Assembly: GCA_963674685.2 (NCBI GenBank)
Contig: CAXXWT010000007.1
Span: 906,633 to 970,632, forward strand
DNA length: 64,000 nucleotides
Source: G963674685 sp963674685
GTDB taxonomy: Bacteria > Lernaellota > Lernaellaia > JACKCT01
Reading direction: 5' to 3'
The notes beneath the pieces are model-generated. The model ran no database searches. It saw only the letters and a list, made by a program, of their open reading frames with translations, and had not been told where the DNA came from. Positions 53,979 to 63,130 of this stretch are shown piece by piece (the first letter of the stretch is position 1; each line of letters starts with the position of its first letter). Both the position numbers and the translations under genes were made by a program.

Positions 53979-54165
53979 CGCGTCCACTTTAGAGAAGCCC
54001 GCGGCAATTGACAATTTGTTTAGAAAAAGCTTGAAGCGAAAATAATGCCTATTAAGCGGAAGAAAGTGCGGGAATCGGCGGCATAATATAAATTACTCTT
54101 TCAAACCCTTCGTGAATTGATTAAAGTTGCTCCGTGGATATTATCGATCCAGGAAAAGGAACTTT

Positions 54166-54303
54166 ATGAAGCCGGATCGAATAAAAAACTTCATGATTTC
54201 GCTTGCCCGCGACGCGATTTTCGGATTTTTGTTGTTCGCGGTTCTGGTCATGATCGTCATGCTTACCGAAAGAGCCCCGCAATTCATTTACGCCATGTTC
54301 TGA
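54166..54303 (+). CDS. DUF5989-like single-pass microprotein
   Basis: 45 residues; too short for usual ORF filters. Basic N-terminus (MKPDRIKNFMISLARD), one membrane helix (AIFGFLLFAVLVMIVML), and a closing APQFIYAMF. The short length, single helix and terminal APxFIYxxF resemble DUF5989, the microprotein normally found beside SxtJ and carbamoyltransferase. aaaagga lies 5-10 bases before the ATG. It is divergent from the SGNH hydrolase gene and 65 bp upstream of an alpha/beta hydrolase gene on its own strand. Confidence 0.6.
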   Translation: MKPDRIKNFMISLARDAIFGFLLFAVLVMIVMLTERAPQFIYAMF

Positions 54304-54368
54304 CCATAGCCGGTATTGCAGCCGATTCGCGTTGATATTAGGCTGTTGCGGATTGACCGGAGGCATCA

Positions 54369-55424
54369 ATGGCTTATCTGATATTCGCTGTAATTGTTAT
54401 TATCGTTTTTTATTTCTGGGGTTCCAGATGGGCTTTCGGTCCGTCGTTCGACGAGGTTCATTACGTGCCCGTCGGCGTCGACAGGCGCGTCGCTCTTCAC
54501 CGCCTGCGCCCGATGGAAGGGAAAAAGCGAAAGTATCCGATCATCCTTTGTCACGGTCTGGGCGCCAACCGATTCAACCTGGCTTTGCCGGGCCGATACA
54601 GTTTCGCGGAGATGTTCAGCCGGGAAGGGTACGACGTTTTCTGCCTGGAACTATCCGGATTCGGCCAGAGCGTTCCGGGGCGCTGGGGTACGCCCGGCCG
54701 CTGGGATGTGTGTTTCGACGATTTCGTTTTCCGCGACGGCCCGGCGGCGATGGATCACGTCCTGGCCGAGACCGGAGCCAAAAAGATTTTCTGGGTCGGG
54801 CATTCCATGGGCGGCATGACCGCCTACGCGCTGGGGCAAACCGAAGCGGCGAAAAAGATGCGCGGCGCCGTGGCCATATCCAGCCCGGGGACGCTGCGTT
54901 CCCTGGACGTTTTCAAGCCCTTTTTGAAATTCATCCCCATATTGAAAGTGCTGCCCCGGTTGAATCTCGGCCTTTATTTCAGAATCTTTACGCCCATCGC
55001 CAAAGTCGCGCCGGGCAAGGAACTTTTGCGAATGGCGCAGATGGAAAACATCGACCCCGAAACGCAAAAGCTGGCGGCGGCCAACGTCATTTCCACCATC
55101 CCGTCCTCATTGCTGCTCCAGTTCGCGCGATGGCTTCAAACCGGCAAGTGCACTTCGGAAGACGGATATGATTACGAAGAAAATATGAAGTTGGTGACCA
55201 TCCCGTTTCTGGTTCTGGCCGGCGGCGGCGACGACCTGGTGTCTCCCGAGTTGGTGAAAATTGCCTATGACGGCATGAGCAGCAAGGATAAAAAATTCCA
55301 TTGCTTTGCCAAAATCAACGGAGGGAAGGCCGATTACGGGCACGGGGACATCGTCTTCGGGCGCACGGCGCCGGAGGAAGTGCACGCCATGGTTTTGAAA
55401 TGGGTGAACGACAGAAATAAATAA
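54369..55424 (+). CDS. Alpha/beta hydrolase, membrane-anchored
   Basis: 351 residues. N-terminal membrane helix (~2-18), then PIILCHGLGANRFN (oxyanion), FCLELSGFGQS, GHSMGG with nucleophile Ser146, and a late ILAGGGDDLVSPE (Asp) and DYGHGDIVFG (His): a complete catalytic triad. Looks like a carboxylesterase or lipase-type enzyme; relatives include polyhydroxyalkanoate- and triglyceride-associated hydrolases with an N-anchor. GGAGG five bases upstream. First gene of a run of three plus-strand genes with short gaps and likely one operon. Confidence 0.85.
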   Translation: MAYLIFAVIVIIVFYFWGSRWAFGPSFDEVHYVPVGVDRRVALHRLRPMEGKKRKYPIILCHGLGANRFNLALPGRYSFAEMFSREGYDVFCLELSGFGQSVPGRWGTPGRWDVCFDDFVFRDGPAAMDHVLAETGAKKIFWVGHSMGGMTAYALGQTEAAKKMRGAVAISSPGTLRSLDVFKPFLKFIPILKVLPRLNLGLYFRIFTPIAKVAPGKELLRMAQMENIDPETQKLAAANVISTIPSSLLLQFARWLQTGKCTSEDGYDYEENMKLVTIPFLVLAGGGDDLVSPELVKIAYDGMSSKDKKFHCFAKINGGKADYGHGDIVFGRTAPEEVHAMVLKWVNDRNK

Positions 55425-55447
55425 CCGGTTTGAATCGGGAGGATGAG

Positions 55448-55900
55448 ATGATCGATGAAAAGCTTGCTTTTGCCGTTCCCATGCTGGAGCAAAGCGTGGA
55501 TATCCTGAAGAAGATGGGGATGAAAATCGTGGATCTGGAAAAAAACAAAGCCCGGATCATGATGCCCCTCGAACCGAACCGGAATCACATCGGCAGCGCT
55601 TACGGCGGATCGCTTTTCAGCCTGGCCGAGTTTTCCGGCGGGGTGATCTACGCGGCCTGTTTCGATCACATGAAGTATTTCCCTATCGTCAAGGAATGTT
55701 CGATTCGCTACCGTCGTCCGGCGACGACGGATATGTTCCTGGATGTGGCATTGTCGCCGGAAGAAGCGCAGCGGATCAGCGCCGAGGCCGACGAAAAAGG
55801 CAAGGCCGACTTTTCGCTGGACCTTAAACTCACCGATGAAAGCGGGCAGGTCTGCGCAGAAGCGCGCGGCACATGGCAGCTAAGAAAAATTCCGGCGTAA
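55448..55900 (+). CDS. Hotdog-fold thioesterase-like protein (YiiD/DUF4442 type)
   Basis: 150 residues from ATG 55448, which has gggagg six bases upstream; the frame is open six codons earlier at a TTG. Hotdog helix with NHIGSAYGGSLFSLAEFSGG, and a long second half (KECSIRYRRPATTDMFLDVALS). The fold is that of the YiiD C-terminal or DUF4442 thioesterase-like group; acyl-CoA thioesterase activity is inferred. It follows the alpha/beta hydrolase by 23 bp and precedes the B12-binding-like gene by 29 bp. Confidence 0.75.
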   Translation: MIDEKLAFAVPMLEQSVDILKKMGMKIVDLEKNKARIMMPLEPNRNHIGSAYGGSLFSLAEFSGGVIYAACFDHMKYFPIVKECSIRYRRPATTDMFLDVALSPEEAQRISAEADEKGKADFSLDLKLTDESGQVCAEARGTWQLRKIPA

Positions 55901-55929
55901 CTGAAAAGCGCCCGGCGCATGGAGATATC

Positions 55930-56334
55930 GTGAAACCCCTTCGAATGATCCTGGCGGAAATCGGCGACGGCGACCATCAGCGCGGCCCCCGGAACCTGGC
56001 GAAAGCCCTGCGCGACAAGGGATTCGAGATTATTCCGCTGGGGCTGGGCATGTCCGCGGCGCAGGTCGCGCAGGCGGCGGCGCAGGAAGATATCGACGGG
56101 ATTTGTCTTTGGCTTATCAGTGAGTGCAGCGTCGAAACGCTGAAAGGTTACGTCGCGCAAAGTCAGGCGAATTTTGAAAATGGCGCGTCGGTTTATCTTT
56201 GCGGCGAAATCACAGGCGAATTGCAGCGGGAAAAATGGAGTGATGCGGCGCCTGTTATTTTCGCGAAAGACGAATCGGCATCAGATATGGCTTTGCGGAT
56301 AGAGGATCAGTTAAAAGGCCGCGCAGCTAATTAG
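55930..56334 (+). CDS. B12-binding-like domain protein (mutase C-terminal type)
   Basis: 134 residues from GTG 55930 (ggaga four bases upstream); the frame is also open from 55873, overlapping the thioesterase gene. Rossmann-like fold of the methylmalonyl-CoA mutase cobalamin domain: ILAEIGDGDHQRGPRNLAKALRDKGFEIIPLGLGMSAAQVAQAAAQEDIDGICLWLI, then VYLCGEI. The usual DxHxxG is here GDHQRG with an Asp one residue out of register, so base-off B12 binding via this His is uncertain. Could be the small subunit of a mutase or a cobalamin-type fold without cofactor. No mutase large subunit nearby. Confidence 0.6.
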   Translation: MKPLRMILAEIGDGDHQRGPRNLAKALRDKGFEIIPLGLGMSAAQVAQAAAQEDIDGICLWLISECSVETLKGYVAQSQANFENGASVYLCGEITGELQREKWSDAAPVIFAKDESASDMALRIEDQLKGRAAN

Positions 56335-56536
56335 TCGCCCCTGAAATAGCATCTAACATACTGATATTGCTGGACATTTAGTGTATTTTGCGCCATATAT
56401 TATCACCAGAAAATGCCCCGGAACCCCCCAATTCTCGGTGATTTATTTCGTATCGTTTACGACGGCTTCAAACTTTTATAAGGCCATTCGGGCGAAGCAA
56501 ACGCAAGCGAAATAATTTGGTCAAGCTCATAGCTTG
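56335..56536. other. Convergent intergenic region
   Basis: Between two converging genes. I see no repeat, RNA or clear terminator in it, apart from a short gcgaagc/gcgaaa repetition. Confidence 0.4.
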
Positions 56537-58174
56537 CTAGAACTCCCAGCCGTCATCGTAGGCTTTGTCCATGGCGGCGAACATTTCGTCGGGACGAAGG
56601 ACCACGTATTCGTCGCCAAGTCCGTCGATGATTTCCTTGACGTACGTGGGAGAGGTGGCCCATCCGTTGACGCCGATGAAAAGGAAGAAAGGCGAATCGG
56701 GATAGAGCATGTCCTTTTCGACTTTCTTGGTTTCGATGATGCCGGGAATCTGCTCCGGGCCGATGAGATACGTGTACTGGCTGCGCAGCACCGGCGTGCC
56801 GTCGGAGGCGAAGTAAAAACCTTTGTCCAGGTTCGGCCAGTAGTCGAGGAAAATCCCCAAAAGGTCCATGCCGCCGGTGTAGGCCAGCACCGCGTCGTCG
56901 GCCAGCGTGAGGTCGTCGTTGATCAGCCAGATGGTGTCCATGTCCGCCGCTTCCATGTACGGCTTTGTCATGGAAACGAAGGTGTCCAGGTCTTCGTATC
57001 GGTTGGGATAGATGTAACCGATGCCGCAGGCCGGGCCGATGAACATATCCATATCCGTTTTGGTTTCGTAGAAGTATCGGATAGCCATGGGTCCCAGGTC
57101 CACGAGGTTGAACGTGATTTCCCATCCTAAAGGAATCTGCCCCCGCGCCGGGTCCTGCCACTTGTGATACAGAGCGTCCAGGGAATAGGCCACGTTGTCG
57201 CCGTCGGTGTACGCGAAGGCGATGTATGTTTTGTTTTCAAGCTGCCCCGCAAACGGCCCGGCATGATCCTGGGATAGTTCGGGGAAGGGCAGGCCGCTTG
57301 TCACGGACATGTTCCGCGCGCCTTCCGTGGCCACGTGAAATTTGTTGCCTTCGGAAAAGATGATCACGCCCAGAAGCTCGTCGATGGCCCAGCCGAGGAT
57401 GGGGATGTTCGGCGGCGTCTGCGCCAGGACTTCTTCCAAAAGCGCGCGCTCATCGGGAATATGCATGTCCAGCATGAGCGTCAGGATTTTATTGGAAACC
57501 AGGTAATCCCGCGACGTGTAAACCACGGGATTCAAAAAGCAGATGGCGTTTTGATTCGCCGAAGGCCAGACGTTTTCCATGGCCCACGTAAACATCTCCA
57601 CGTTGTGCGCGAAGCGCCCGCGAAAATCCATGCCTTCCAGAATCTCCAGCCCGTGGCCTTGAGCCTGGGCCAGCAAATCCGGCGAAACCACCAGCGCGCC
57701 GTTGATTCCGGCCAGCGTGTCCGCCAAATCCGTCGACGCAAGCAAATCCGGATCATAAACGATCAGGCCGCTGAGTTCGTCCGCGAAGATGTCCAGCAGA
57801 TCCCACGGGTTCTCGACGGTTTCGCTGGTCACGCCGTAGTCCTCTTCCATTTCACTCAGCCAGAAAGCGTCCACCTCGTTTGTGTGGATCATGTAGATGC
57901 GCGGCTCGGTTTGATTCACCACGCCCTGCAGGCTCGTGAGCATGATCAGCATTTCGTAGCTTTGGCCCCGCGCGTCGTAGATGTATAAATGCTCCGGCGC
58001 GCTTTGCGCCCTGGGAAATACCGGCGTCCATTCGTCGCGGCCGATGCGCGCGCCGCCCATGACCGATTCATTGTCGTCGCCGGCGTTTTGCACTGGGGTG
58101 CTCTCATTGGCAGCGCACGCGGAAAGCGCAAGCGCCAACGCAAGTATCAGCATTAGGAGATGCGTAGTTTTCAT
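56537..58174 (-). CDS. GxGYxYP-domain lipoprotein (putative glycan-active)
   Basis: 545 residues. Lipobox ALSAC, then a short Asn/Asp-rich linker. Domain order fits the GxGYxYP family: an N-terminal part (YIYDARGQSYEMLIMLTSLQGVVNQTEPRIYMI, typical entry strand), then FAYTDGDNVAYSLD, and the signature GIGYIYP in MDMFIGPACGIGYIYPNRY. Family members are extracytoplasmic and often sit in polysaccharide-use loci; a glycoside-hydrolase-like role is proposed but unproven. GGAGG lies seven bases upstream of the ATG. It overlaps the Asp-rich lipoprotein gene upstream by 4 nt, so translation is coupled. Confidence 0.85.
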   Translation of the reverse strand: MKTTHLLMLILALALALSACAANESTPVQNAGDDNESVMGGARIGRDEWTPVFPRAQSAPEHLYIYDARGQSYEMLIMLTSLQGVVNQTEPRIYMIHTNEVDAFWLSEMEEDYGVTSETVENPWDLLDIFADELSGLIVYDPDLLASTDLADTLAGINGALVVSPDLLAQAQGHGLEILEGMDFRGRFAHNVEMFTWAMENVWPSANQNAICFLNPVVYTSRDYLVSNKILTLMLDMHIPDERALLEEVLAQTPPNIPILGWAIDELLGVIIFSEGNKFHVATEGARNMSVTSGLPFPELSQDHAGPFAGQLENKTYIAFAYTDGDNVAYSLDALYHKWQDPARGQIPLGWEITFNLVDLGPMAIRYFYETKTDMDMFIGPACGIGYIYPNRYEDLDTFVSMTKPYMEAADMDTIWLINDDLTLADDAVLAYTGGMDLLGIFLDYWPNLDKGFYFASDGTPVLRSQYTYLIGPEQIPGIIETKKVEKDMLYPDSPFFLFIGVNGWATSPTYVKEIIDGLGDEYVVLRPDEMFAAMDKAYDDGWEF

Positions 58175-60165
58175 CGGGCGCCTCCTTGCGTGAGCATGAA
58201 TATACCCGAGACAATTCTGTTGAGGTTGTCCGTGGAATTATGGTTCGCCCAGTCGCCGCCGTACTGGAGCAGCCCTCCCAGGCGCCCGTCGGGAAAGAAG
58301 AAATAGTACGGCTGGAAGTACCCGTCGGCGGCAAAATGCATATCGCCCCAGTCGTGGTCCGCGTCGATAAACGAATCGATTCCCGGATCATACCGGCCGT
58401 TTCCGTTGTCGTCCAAGTAAGTTTCCGTCCGATCCACGATCAGGTAGAAATACGCCGGATCGCCCGTCGCGGTATCCCAGGCGGGCAGGATTTCGCGGAT
58501 GCCTATGGGGACTTCGTAAAGTTCGGAAAGATAGAATCCCGTATCGCAGATCGGCGTGACGAAGTTGCCGATCAGCGTGTGCAGAACTTCCGAAACATCC
58601 AGAGGTTTGTCGTCGATGAAGCCGTCGCCGATGCTGTACGTGTCCCCGGCCTGCGCCACGGCGGTCATGTCCCCTTCCACGATGATCGTCGTCGCCGTGT
58701 TGCCCACGATGCTGAAGGTCGTGTTGGTTTCATGTTGCGCCGGTTGATCGACGTTGGGATTCAGCACGCGGCCCACCAATTCGTCGGCGGCAAAAGAAGC
58801 TCCTGCGTCAGTGAGCGTGTCGTCGGTCAGCCCCGTGGAGACTCCGCTTGCGATTTCATCGTCCATGCCGTTTGCGTCTGCTTCCGGCGGATAAAAACCC
58901 ATGAGGCAGCTTTCGATGTCCCGCAGCATTTCATCGCTTGTAAACGCCAGCGCCGCATTCAAAATGCCGATGACGCCGCTTGTTCCGATTTTTACGCCGT
59001 CGGCGCTGATGTTGATGGAAACGCCTCCGAAGGCGCTATGGCTCAGGATGTCGTCCAGTTGATCGTCGGTTTCCATTTGCAGGCTGTCGGCAAAATCGTC
59101 GGGCTTTTCGCCGGGATCGACGAAGTCGTCGGACGAACTTGCGGGCGTATCGTTGTCATCCATGTAGTAATGCCCGTCGGCGTCGTTGTCGTCATTCAGC
59201 GCGGCCAGCGAGGCCATCCATTCCCGATGAGCCTTTGTCATAAGCGCCGGGCCGTCGATTTCCTCGTCGTCGTGCAGAGTCAGCAGATTCGGAAAGTCGT
59301 CTAAAAGCCCGATCATGTCGGCGAAATCGCCGCTCATGAGAATATTCAGAATGTCGTCGATGCGCCCGGCGTCGGTGTCGAGATTTTGCGTAGTGACGAC
59401 GAGAGCCGAGGAATGGATCAGATGGTAAAACACGGCCAGAAAGTGCGCGTCGGTCCGGTCGTGTTCCCCGCGACCGTCGCTGCCGGTGGTTGCGGGAATT
59501 TCGATCGCCATATTCATCAGCACGAAGCGCATCGGCGGCATGCGGTAGACAAAATTTTCCGCGGCCCGGGCGTGATCCAGGCGCGCGCATCCTTTTTCGA
59601 GCAACGGCAGGATGATTTCGTACAGGTAAACGGAGATGAGGGACGTGGGTTGATCCTCCGGGTATGCGCCGATATCCCGCAGGGACTGCTCCATCATCGT
59701 TTTGACATCATCGGCGCTGAGCCAGCCGGAAAGAAAGCTTTCGATGATGCGAAGGGGGATCGTGGTCATCATGAACGTCCAGCCGTATTCGGCGCGCTCC
59801 AGCGTCAGGTCCGGCGCCGGACCGTCGTTGAGAGGCTCGTCGTCGAGGAGTTTTTCGATGCAGGTCTCGTAGTAAACCATGGCGTTGGAAAAGTTGGCCA
59901 GTTCGATCTGCCGCTCCGCCTCCTGAAAGTCGTCCCAGGCCGTCGGCTCGATCCAGTCGGTGGTGTCGTCGTCATCCACATCGTCGTTCACGTCGTCATC
60001 GGCCGTGTCATCGTTGACGTCGTCATCGTCGGGCGTAAAATCGTCGTCGTAGGGACCGCCAAGATCGTCGTTGTCGTCGTCATCATCCCCGCACGCGCAC
60101 CCGGCAAGGGACGCAGATAGAGCAATCAGCAGAAGCAGGAAGTGAAACCCGGTTTTCCCATTCAT
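58171..60165 (-). CDS. Asp-rich lipoprotein, function unknown
   Basis: 664 residues from ATG 60165 (GGAGG upstream; the frame is open eight codons more). Signal peptide with SASLAGC, then CGDDDDDNDD and ~45 further Asp/Asn/Thr-rich residues. The body is helical in the first half (FQEAERQIELANFSNAMVYYETCIEKLLD, a TPR-like pair) and beta-rich later (FSIVGNTATTIIVEGDMTAVAQAGDTYSIGDGF). I do not recognise the domain. Co-translated (ATGA overlap) with the GxGYxYP lipoprotein, so the two may act as a pair at the outer membrane. The FG-GAP lipoprotein gene is upstream on the same strand. Confidence 0.75.
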   Translation of the reverse strand: MNGKTGFHFLLLLIALSASLAGCACGDDDDDNDDLGGPYDDDFTPDDDDVNDDTADDDVNDDVDDDDTTDWIEPTAWDDFQEAERQIELANFSNAMVYYETCIEKLLDDEPLNDGPAPDLTLERAEYGWTFMMTTIPLRIIESFLSGWLSADDVKTMMEQSLRDIGAYPEDQPTSLISVYLYEIILPLLEKGCARLDHARAAENFVYRMPPMRFVLMNMAIEIPATTGSDGRGEHDRTDAHFLAVFYHLIHSSALVVTTQNLDTDAGRIDDILNILMSGDFADMIGLLDDFPNLLTLHDDEEIDGPALMTKAHREWMASLAALNDDNDADGHYYMDDNDTPASSSDDFVDPGEKPDDFADSLQMETDDQLDDILSHSAFGGVSINISADGVKIGTSGVIGILNAALAFTSDEMLRDIESCLMGFYPPEADANGMDDEIASGVSTGLTDDTLTDAGASFAADELVGRVLNPNVDQPAQHETNTTFSIVGNTATTIIVEGDMTAVAQAGDTYSIGDGFIDDKPLDVSEVLHTLIGNFVTPICDTGFYLSELYEVPIGIREILPAWDTATGDPAYFYLIVDRTETYLDDNGNGRYDPGIDSFIDADHDWGDMHFAADGYFQPYYFFFPDGRLGGLLQYGGDWANHNSTDNLNRIVSGIFMLTQGGAR

Positions 60166-60344
60166 GGCTTCCTCCGCAAAAACCCGCACAGGTTGAATCG
60201 GTAAATTGTTTTATCGGAAATGAATATACTACGTTTTTAAGAGAAGAGAAAATGCAGGTACGTCAAGGAAACTTTTCTGAGTGTTTCCCTTCACCTGCTA
60301 GAGCGGGCTCATTCATCCTTCCTCCTTCAACCTTCATCCTTATT

Positions 60345-62915
60345 CTAATAGGTTCCGATCGTGTCCTCGCCTTCGGTCAGGAGGTTGAAGGTGTTGATCG
60401 GAGGATTGTTCCAGACTTCCTGGCCGCCGCCGGGCCAGTCGACCGTTACGCTGTCGATTTCCGTGCGCCGGCCGAGGCCGAATTCCACGGCGATGGATGG
60501 CTGGCTGTTGGCGTGGCCGCGTCCGCACTGCACTTCGCGGATCTGCGTCAGGTCGCCTGTCGTCAGCGTCACGCGGGCGCCGCAGGCGTCGCGGTTCACC
60601 AGATCGCCGGTTCCTGTCAGGCGGAAGGTCGCCCAGTTGTTGTCCTGGCCGATGTCGTTGCGCCATAGGTGCACGGTGGTGGGCGAGCGCCGCGTCACCA
60701 GCAGGTCCAGGTCGCCGTCCTTGTCGTAGTCGCCCCAGGAATGGTTGGTGCAATCGTGCATGAGTATGCCGGACCAATAGGACACATCCTGGAAAGTGCC
60801 GTCTTCAAGCTGCTGGAAAAGCCTGCCGTAATGACCGGTATACAGATCGGACACGAAGAAATCGAGGCGCGTGTCGTTGTTGAAATCGATGAAGGACACT
60901 TCGATTTCGCCCTCATCGAAGGCGATGTTGTAAGCCTCGGTGACGTCGTTGAACACGTAATCCGGAGCGCCTCCGTTCAGGCAAAGGGTGCTGGGTCCGG
61001 TGATATCCGGCCAAAAGCGGGGATGGGTGATGTTGGCGATGTAGGCATCCATGTCGCCGTCGTTGTCCACGTCGGCGAAATCAATGGAAAAAGATGTGCC
61101 CGGAGCGCCTTCCCAGGGCGAACTGAGTCCAATGTCGTTGGCCACGTTGACGAAGCTGCCGTCCCCGAGATTTTTCCACATGCGGTTGTACTGCCCGCCG
61201 TAATTGGCCACGTAAACGTCCATCAGGCCGTCGTTGTTGTAGTCCGTCCATTCGCTGCCGTAGCTCGGGCGCGGAGAATGCGGGTCGCCGTCTTCCGCCA
61301 TGGCCGTGTCGATGACGTTCGTGAAAGTGCCGTCCCCGGCGCCTTTGAACAGGTGATCCGGGAAAGCCGGTCCCGCCGGATAGAAAATCCACCAGTTGCC
61401 CACGTAGATGTCCACGTAGCCGTCCTGGTCGTAGTCCGTTGCGGTCGCCGACGCCGTTGTGGGGCGCGTCATATAGGGATCGCCTTCATCCGGCTCCACT
61501 TCAAAAGCGATGTCCACGCCGTTGTCGGCGACTTCCGTGAAATGCATGTCGCCGTCGTTGGTCAAAACCGTCGAATAAAAAACCACGTCGTCCGCCGTGT
61601 CGTCATCGCCCGTATCGTCGTCGGTCGTGTCGTCATCGTCGGTTTCGATGGGCGTGTTCTCCGGCGTGTTGACGGCCAAATAGACATCCTGGTCGCCGTC
61701 GTTGTCCATGTCCACGAAAAGGCCGAACTGAGCGCCGTAGCCGTTGAGGCCCGTTTCATCGGTGATGTCCACGAAGCTGCCGCCGCCGTTATGGAACACG
61801 GTAAATCCGTTTTCGGCATAACCGCCGGAATTGAGAACGATGTCGTCCCATCCGTCGTTGTCCAGGTCGGTCCAGACCGTCCTTTGTCTGGCCACTTCGG
61901 CGCCGATGCCCGATTCCGCGCTTACGTCGGTGAAGGACACGCCGGTCTTTTCGCAGAAATAATTGCCCGTCACGCGCACCATGAAATTGCGCAGAGTCGT
62001 GCCATATTTGAAGGGAGAGTTATCCTGCGCCCACTGCCTGGCGTAGAAGCGGCTGGTGCTGTCCACGTTGCTGTAGCGGTCCTGGCCGAGATAGGGATAG
62101 GATTCGATGTGCTCGATGCCCACCCAGAAACGGTCCGCCGGATTGCGCAACAAGTCCGTGACCGGCAGATTGACGCGCACCCATCCGGCGTCGTCGGGCA
62201 ATTGCACGCGGATGGGATCGATCAGGTCCCCGTCTTTGTTCGGAGCGGATTTGAGCAGGTCGGGAAAAACGCGGACCAGAACCTCGCCGCAGCCGCCGTA
62301 AAAGAAAAGCTCCATGTATTTGACGTGCATGGGATGCTCCGGGGCGATTAAAACCGCTTCGATGTCTCGCGCCTCGCGATCCTCGAAGCCGAATTCCTTT
62401 TCGCCTTCGAAGTATTGAACGGTGACCGGCGTGAATGCGGAAGGATCGGGATTGTCCGGGCATTGCTGCGCGTACAGGGCCGGCTGATCCTCCACGGCGG
62501 GAATGTCGCCGTCGGGGAACGTGGTTTCATCCACGCACTCCGGCGTCGTGTCGTCGTCCGAATCATCGTTGACGTCGTCGTCGATGTCGTCATTCACGTC
62601 GTCATTGACGTCGTCGTCGCCGTTCAAGCCAAGGCAACCCGACAGTTGCTCGCAGTTCGAAGCGCCAAGGACGCATTCCTTCACGGCGTCGGATAATCCG
62701 GCCCAATAACTTTCGCACTGGGCCATGTTTTCGATGCCGAGATCGGCGTTGAAGTCGCAGGCGACGATATTTTCGCAAAAGACATCGCTGCCGCCGCTGC
62801 TGTCGCTGTCGTCGTTATCGTCATCGTCATCGCCGCAGGCCGCGGCCGTCAAGGCCGCCGCCAGAAGCAATGCAATTCCCAACCAAGTATGAAAATGCCG
62901 CCGGTTTATCCGCAT
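60345..62915 (-). CDS. Asp-rich lipoprotein with FG-GAP/VCBS repeats and C-terminal UnbV/ASPIC domain
   Basis: 856 residues. Lipobox TAAAC, then GDDDDDNDD, a Cys-rich ~55-residue segment (FCENIVACDF...CEQLSGCLGL), and a second Asp run. Residues ~320-760 contain at least five FG-GAP/VCBS blades (VWTDLDNDGWDDIVLNSGG, VDMDNDGDQDVYLAV, TDYDQDGYVDIYVG, TDYNNDGLMDVYVANYGG, ADVDNDGDMDAYIAN, IDFNNDTRLDFFVSD), a Ca2+-binding beta-propeller as in integrin alpha chains. The end (GARVTLTTGDLTQIREVQCGRGHANSQPS...VDWPGGGQE) is the UnbV/ASPIC domain. Likely surface-exposed adhesin-like. GGAG precedes the ATG. Confidence 0.9.
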   Translation of the reverse strand: MRINRRHFHTWLGIALLLAAALTAAACGDDDDDNDDSDSSGGSDVFCENIVACDFNADLGIENMAQCESYWAGLSDAVKECVLGASNCEQLSGCLGLNGDDDVNDDVNDDIDDDVNDDSDDDTTPECVDETTFPDGDIPAVEDQPALYAQQCPDNPDPSAFTPVTVQYFEGEKEFGFEDREARDIEAVLIAPEHPMHVKYMELFFYGGCGEVLVRVFPDLLKSAPNKDGDLIDPIRVQLPDDAGWVRVNLPVTDLLRNPADRFWVGIEHIESYPYLGQDRYSNVDSTSRFYARQWAQDNSPFKYGTTLRNFMVRVTGNYFCEKTGVSFTDVSAESGIGAEVARQRTVWTDLDNDGWDDIVLNSGGYAENGFTVFHNGGGSFVDITDETGLNGYGAQFGLFVDMDNDGDQDVYLAVNTPENTPIETDDDDTTDDDTGDDDTADDVVFYSTVLTNDGDMHFTEVADNGVDIAFEVEPDEGDPYMTRPTTASATATDYDQDGYVDIYVGNWWIFYPAGPAFPDHLFKGAGDGTFTNVIDTAMAEDGDPHSPRPSYGSEWTDYNNDGLMDVYVANYGGQYNRMWKNLGDGSFVNVANDIGLSSPWEGAPGTSFSIDFADVDNDGDMDAYIANITHPRFWPDITGPSTLCLNGGAPDYVFNDVTEAYNIAFDEGEIEVSFIDFNNDTRLDFFVSDLYTGHYGRLFQQLEDGTFQDVSYWSGILMHDCTNHSWGDYDKDGDLDLLVTRRSPTTVHLWRNDIGQDNNWATFRLTGTGDLVNRDACGARVTLTTGDLTQIREVQCGRGHANSQPSIAVEFGLGRRTEIDSVTVDWPGGGQEVWNNPPINTFNLLTEGEDTIGTY

Positions 62916-63130
62916 ATCAAAACTCCGCGTTCACTAAGCGTGAAAATACTCTCCTTGTTTCAAAAGGAGAATTGAAGCATAGACGATCAAATCAGCAGAA
63001 GGCAAGAATTGTCTTAAGAGCGTTCAGGGTCTGACTTGAAAAAATCCGCGAATTTATTTTGCGGACAATGCGAAACGCATTGAAATTCAAATCCTTTTTA
63101 ACTGGTTTTATCCGCCAAATATTCGTGGAG

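Noticed and set aside
60669..62351. 560-codon plus-strand ORF over the FG-GAP lipoprotein
   Set aside because: Antisense shadow caused by Asp-rich repeats (gtcgtc reads as Val/His/Arg); no domain.
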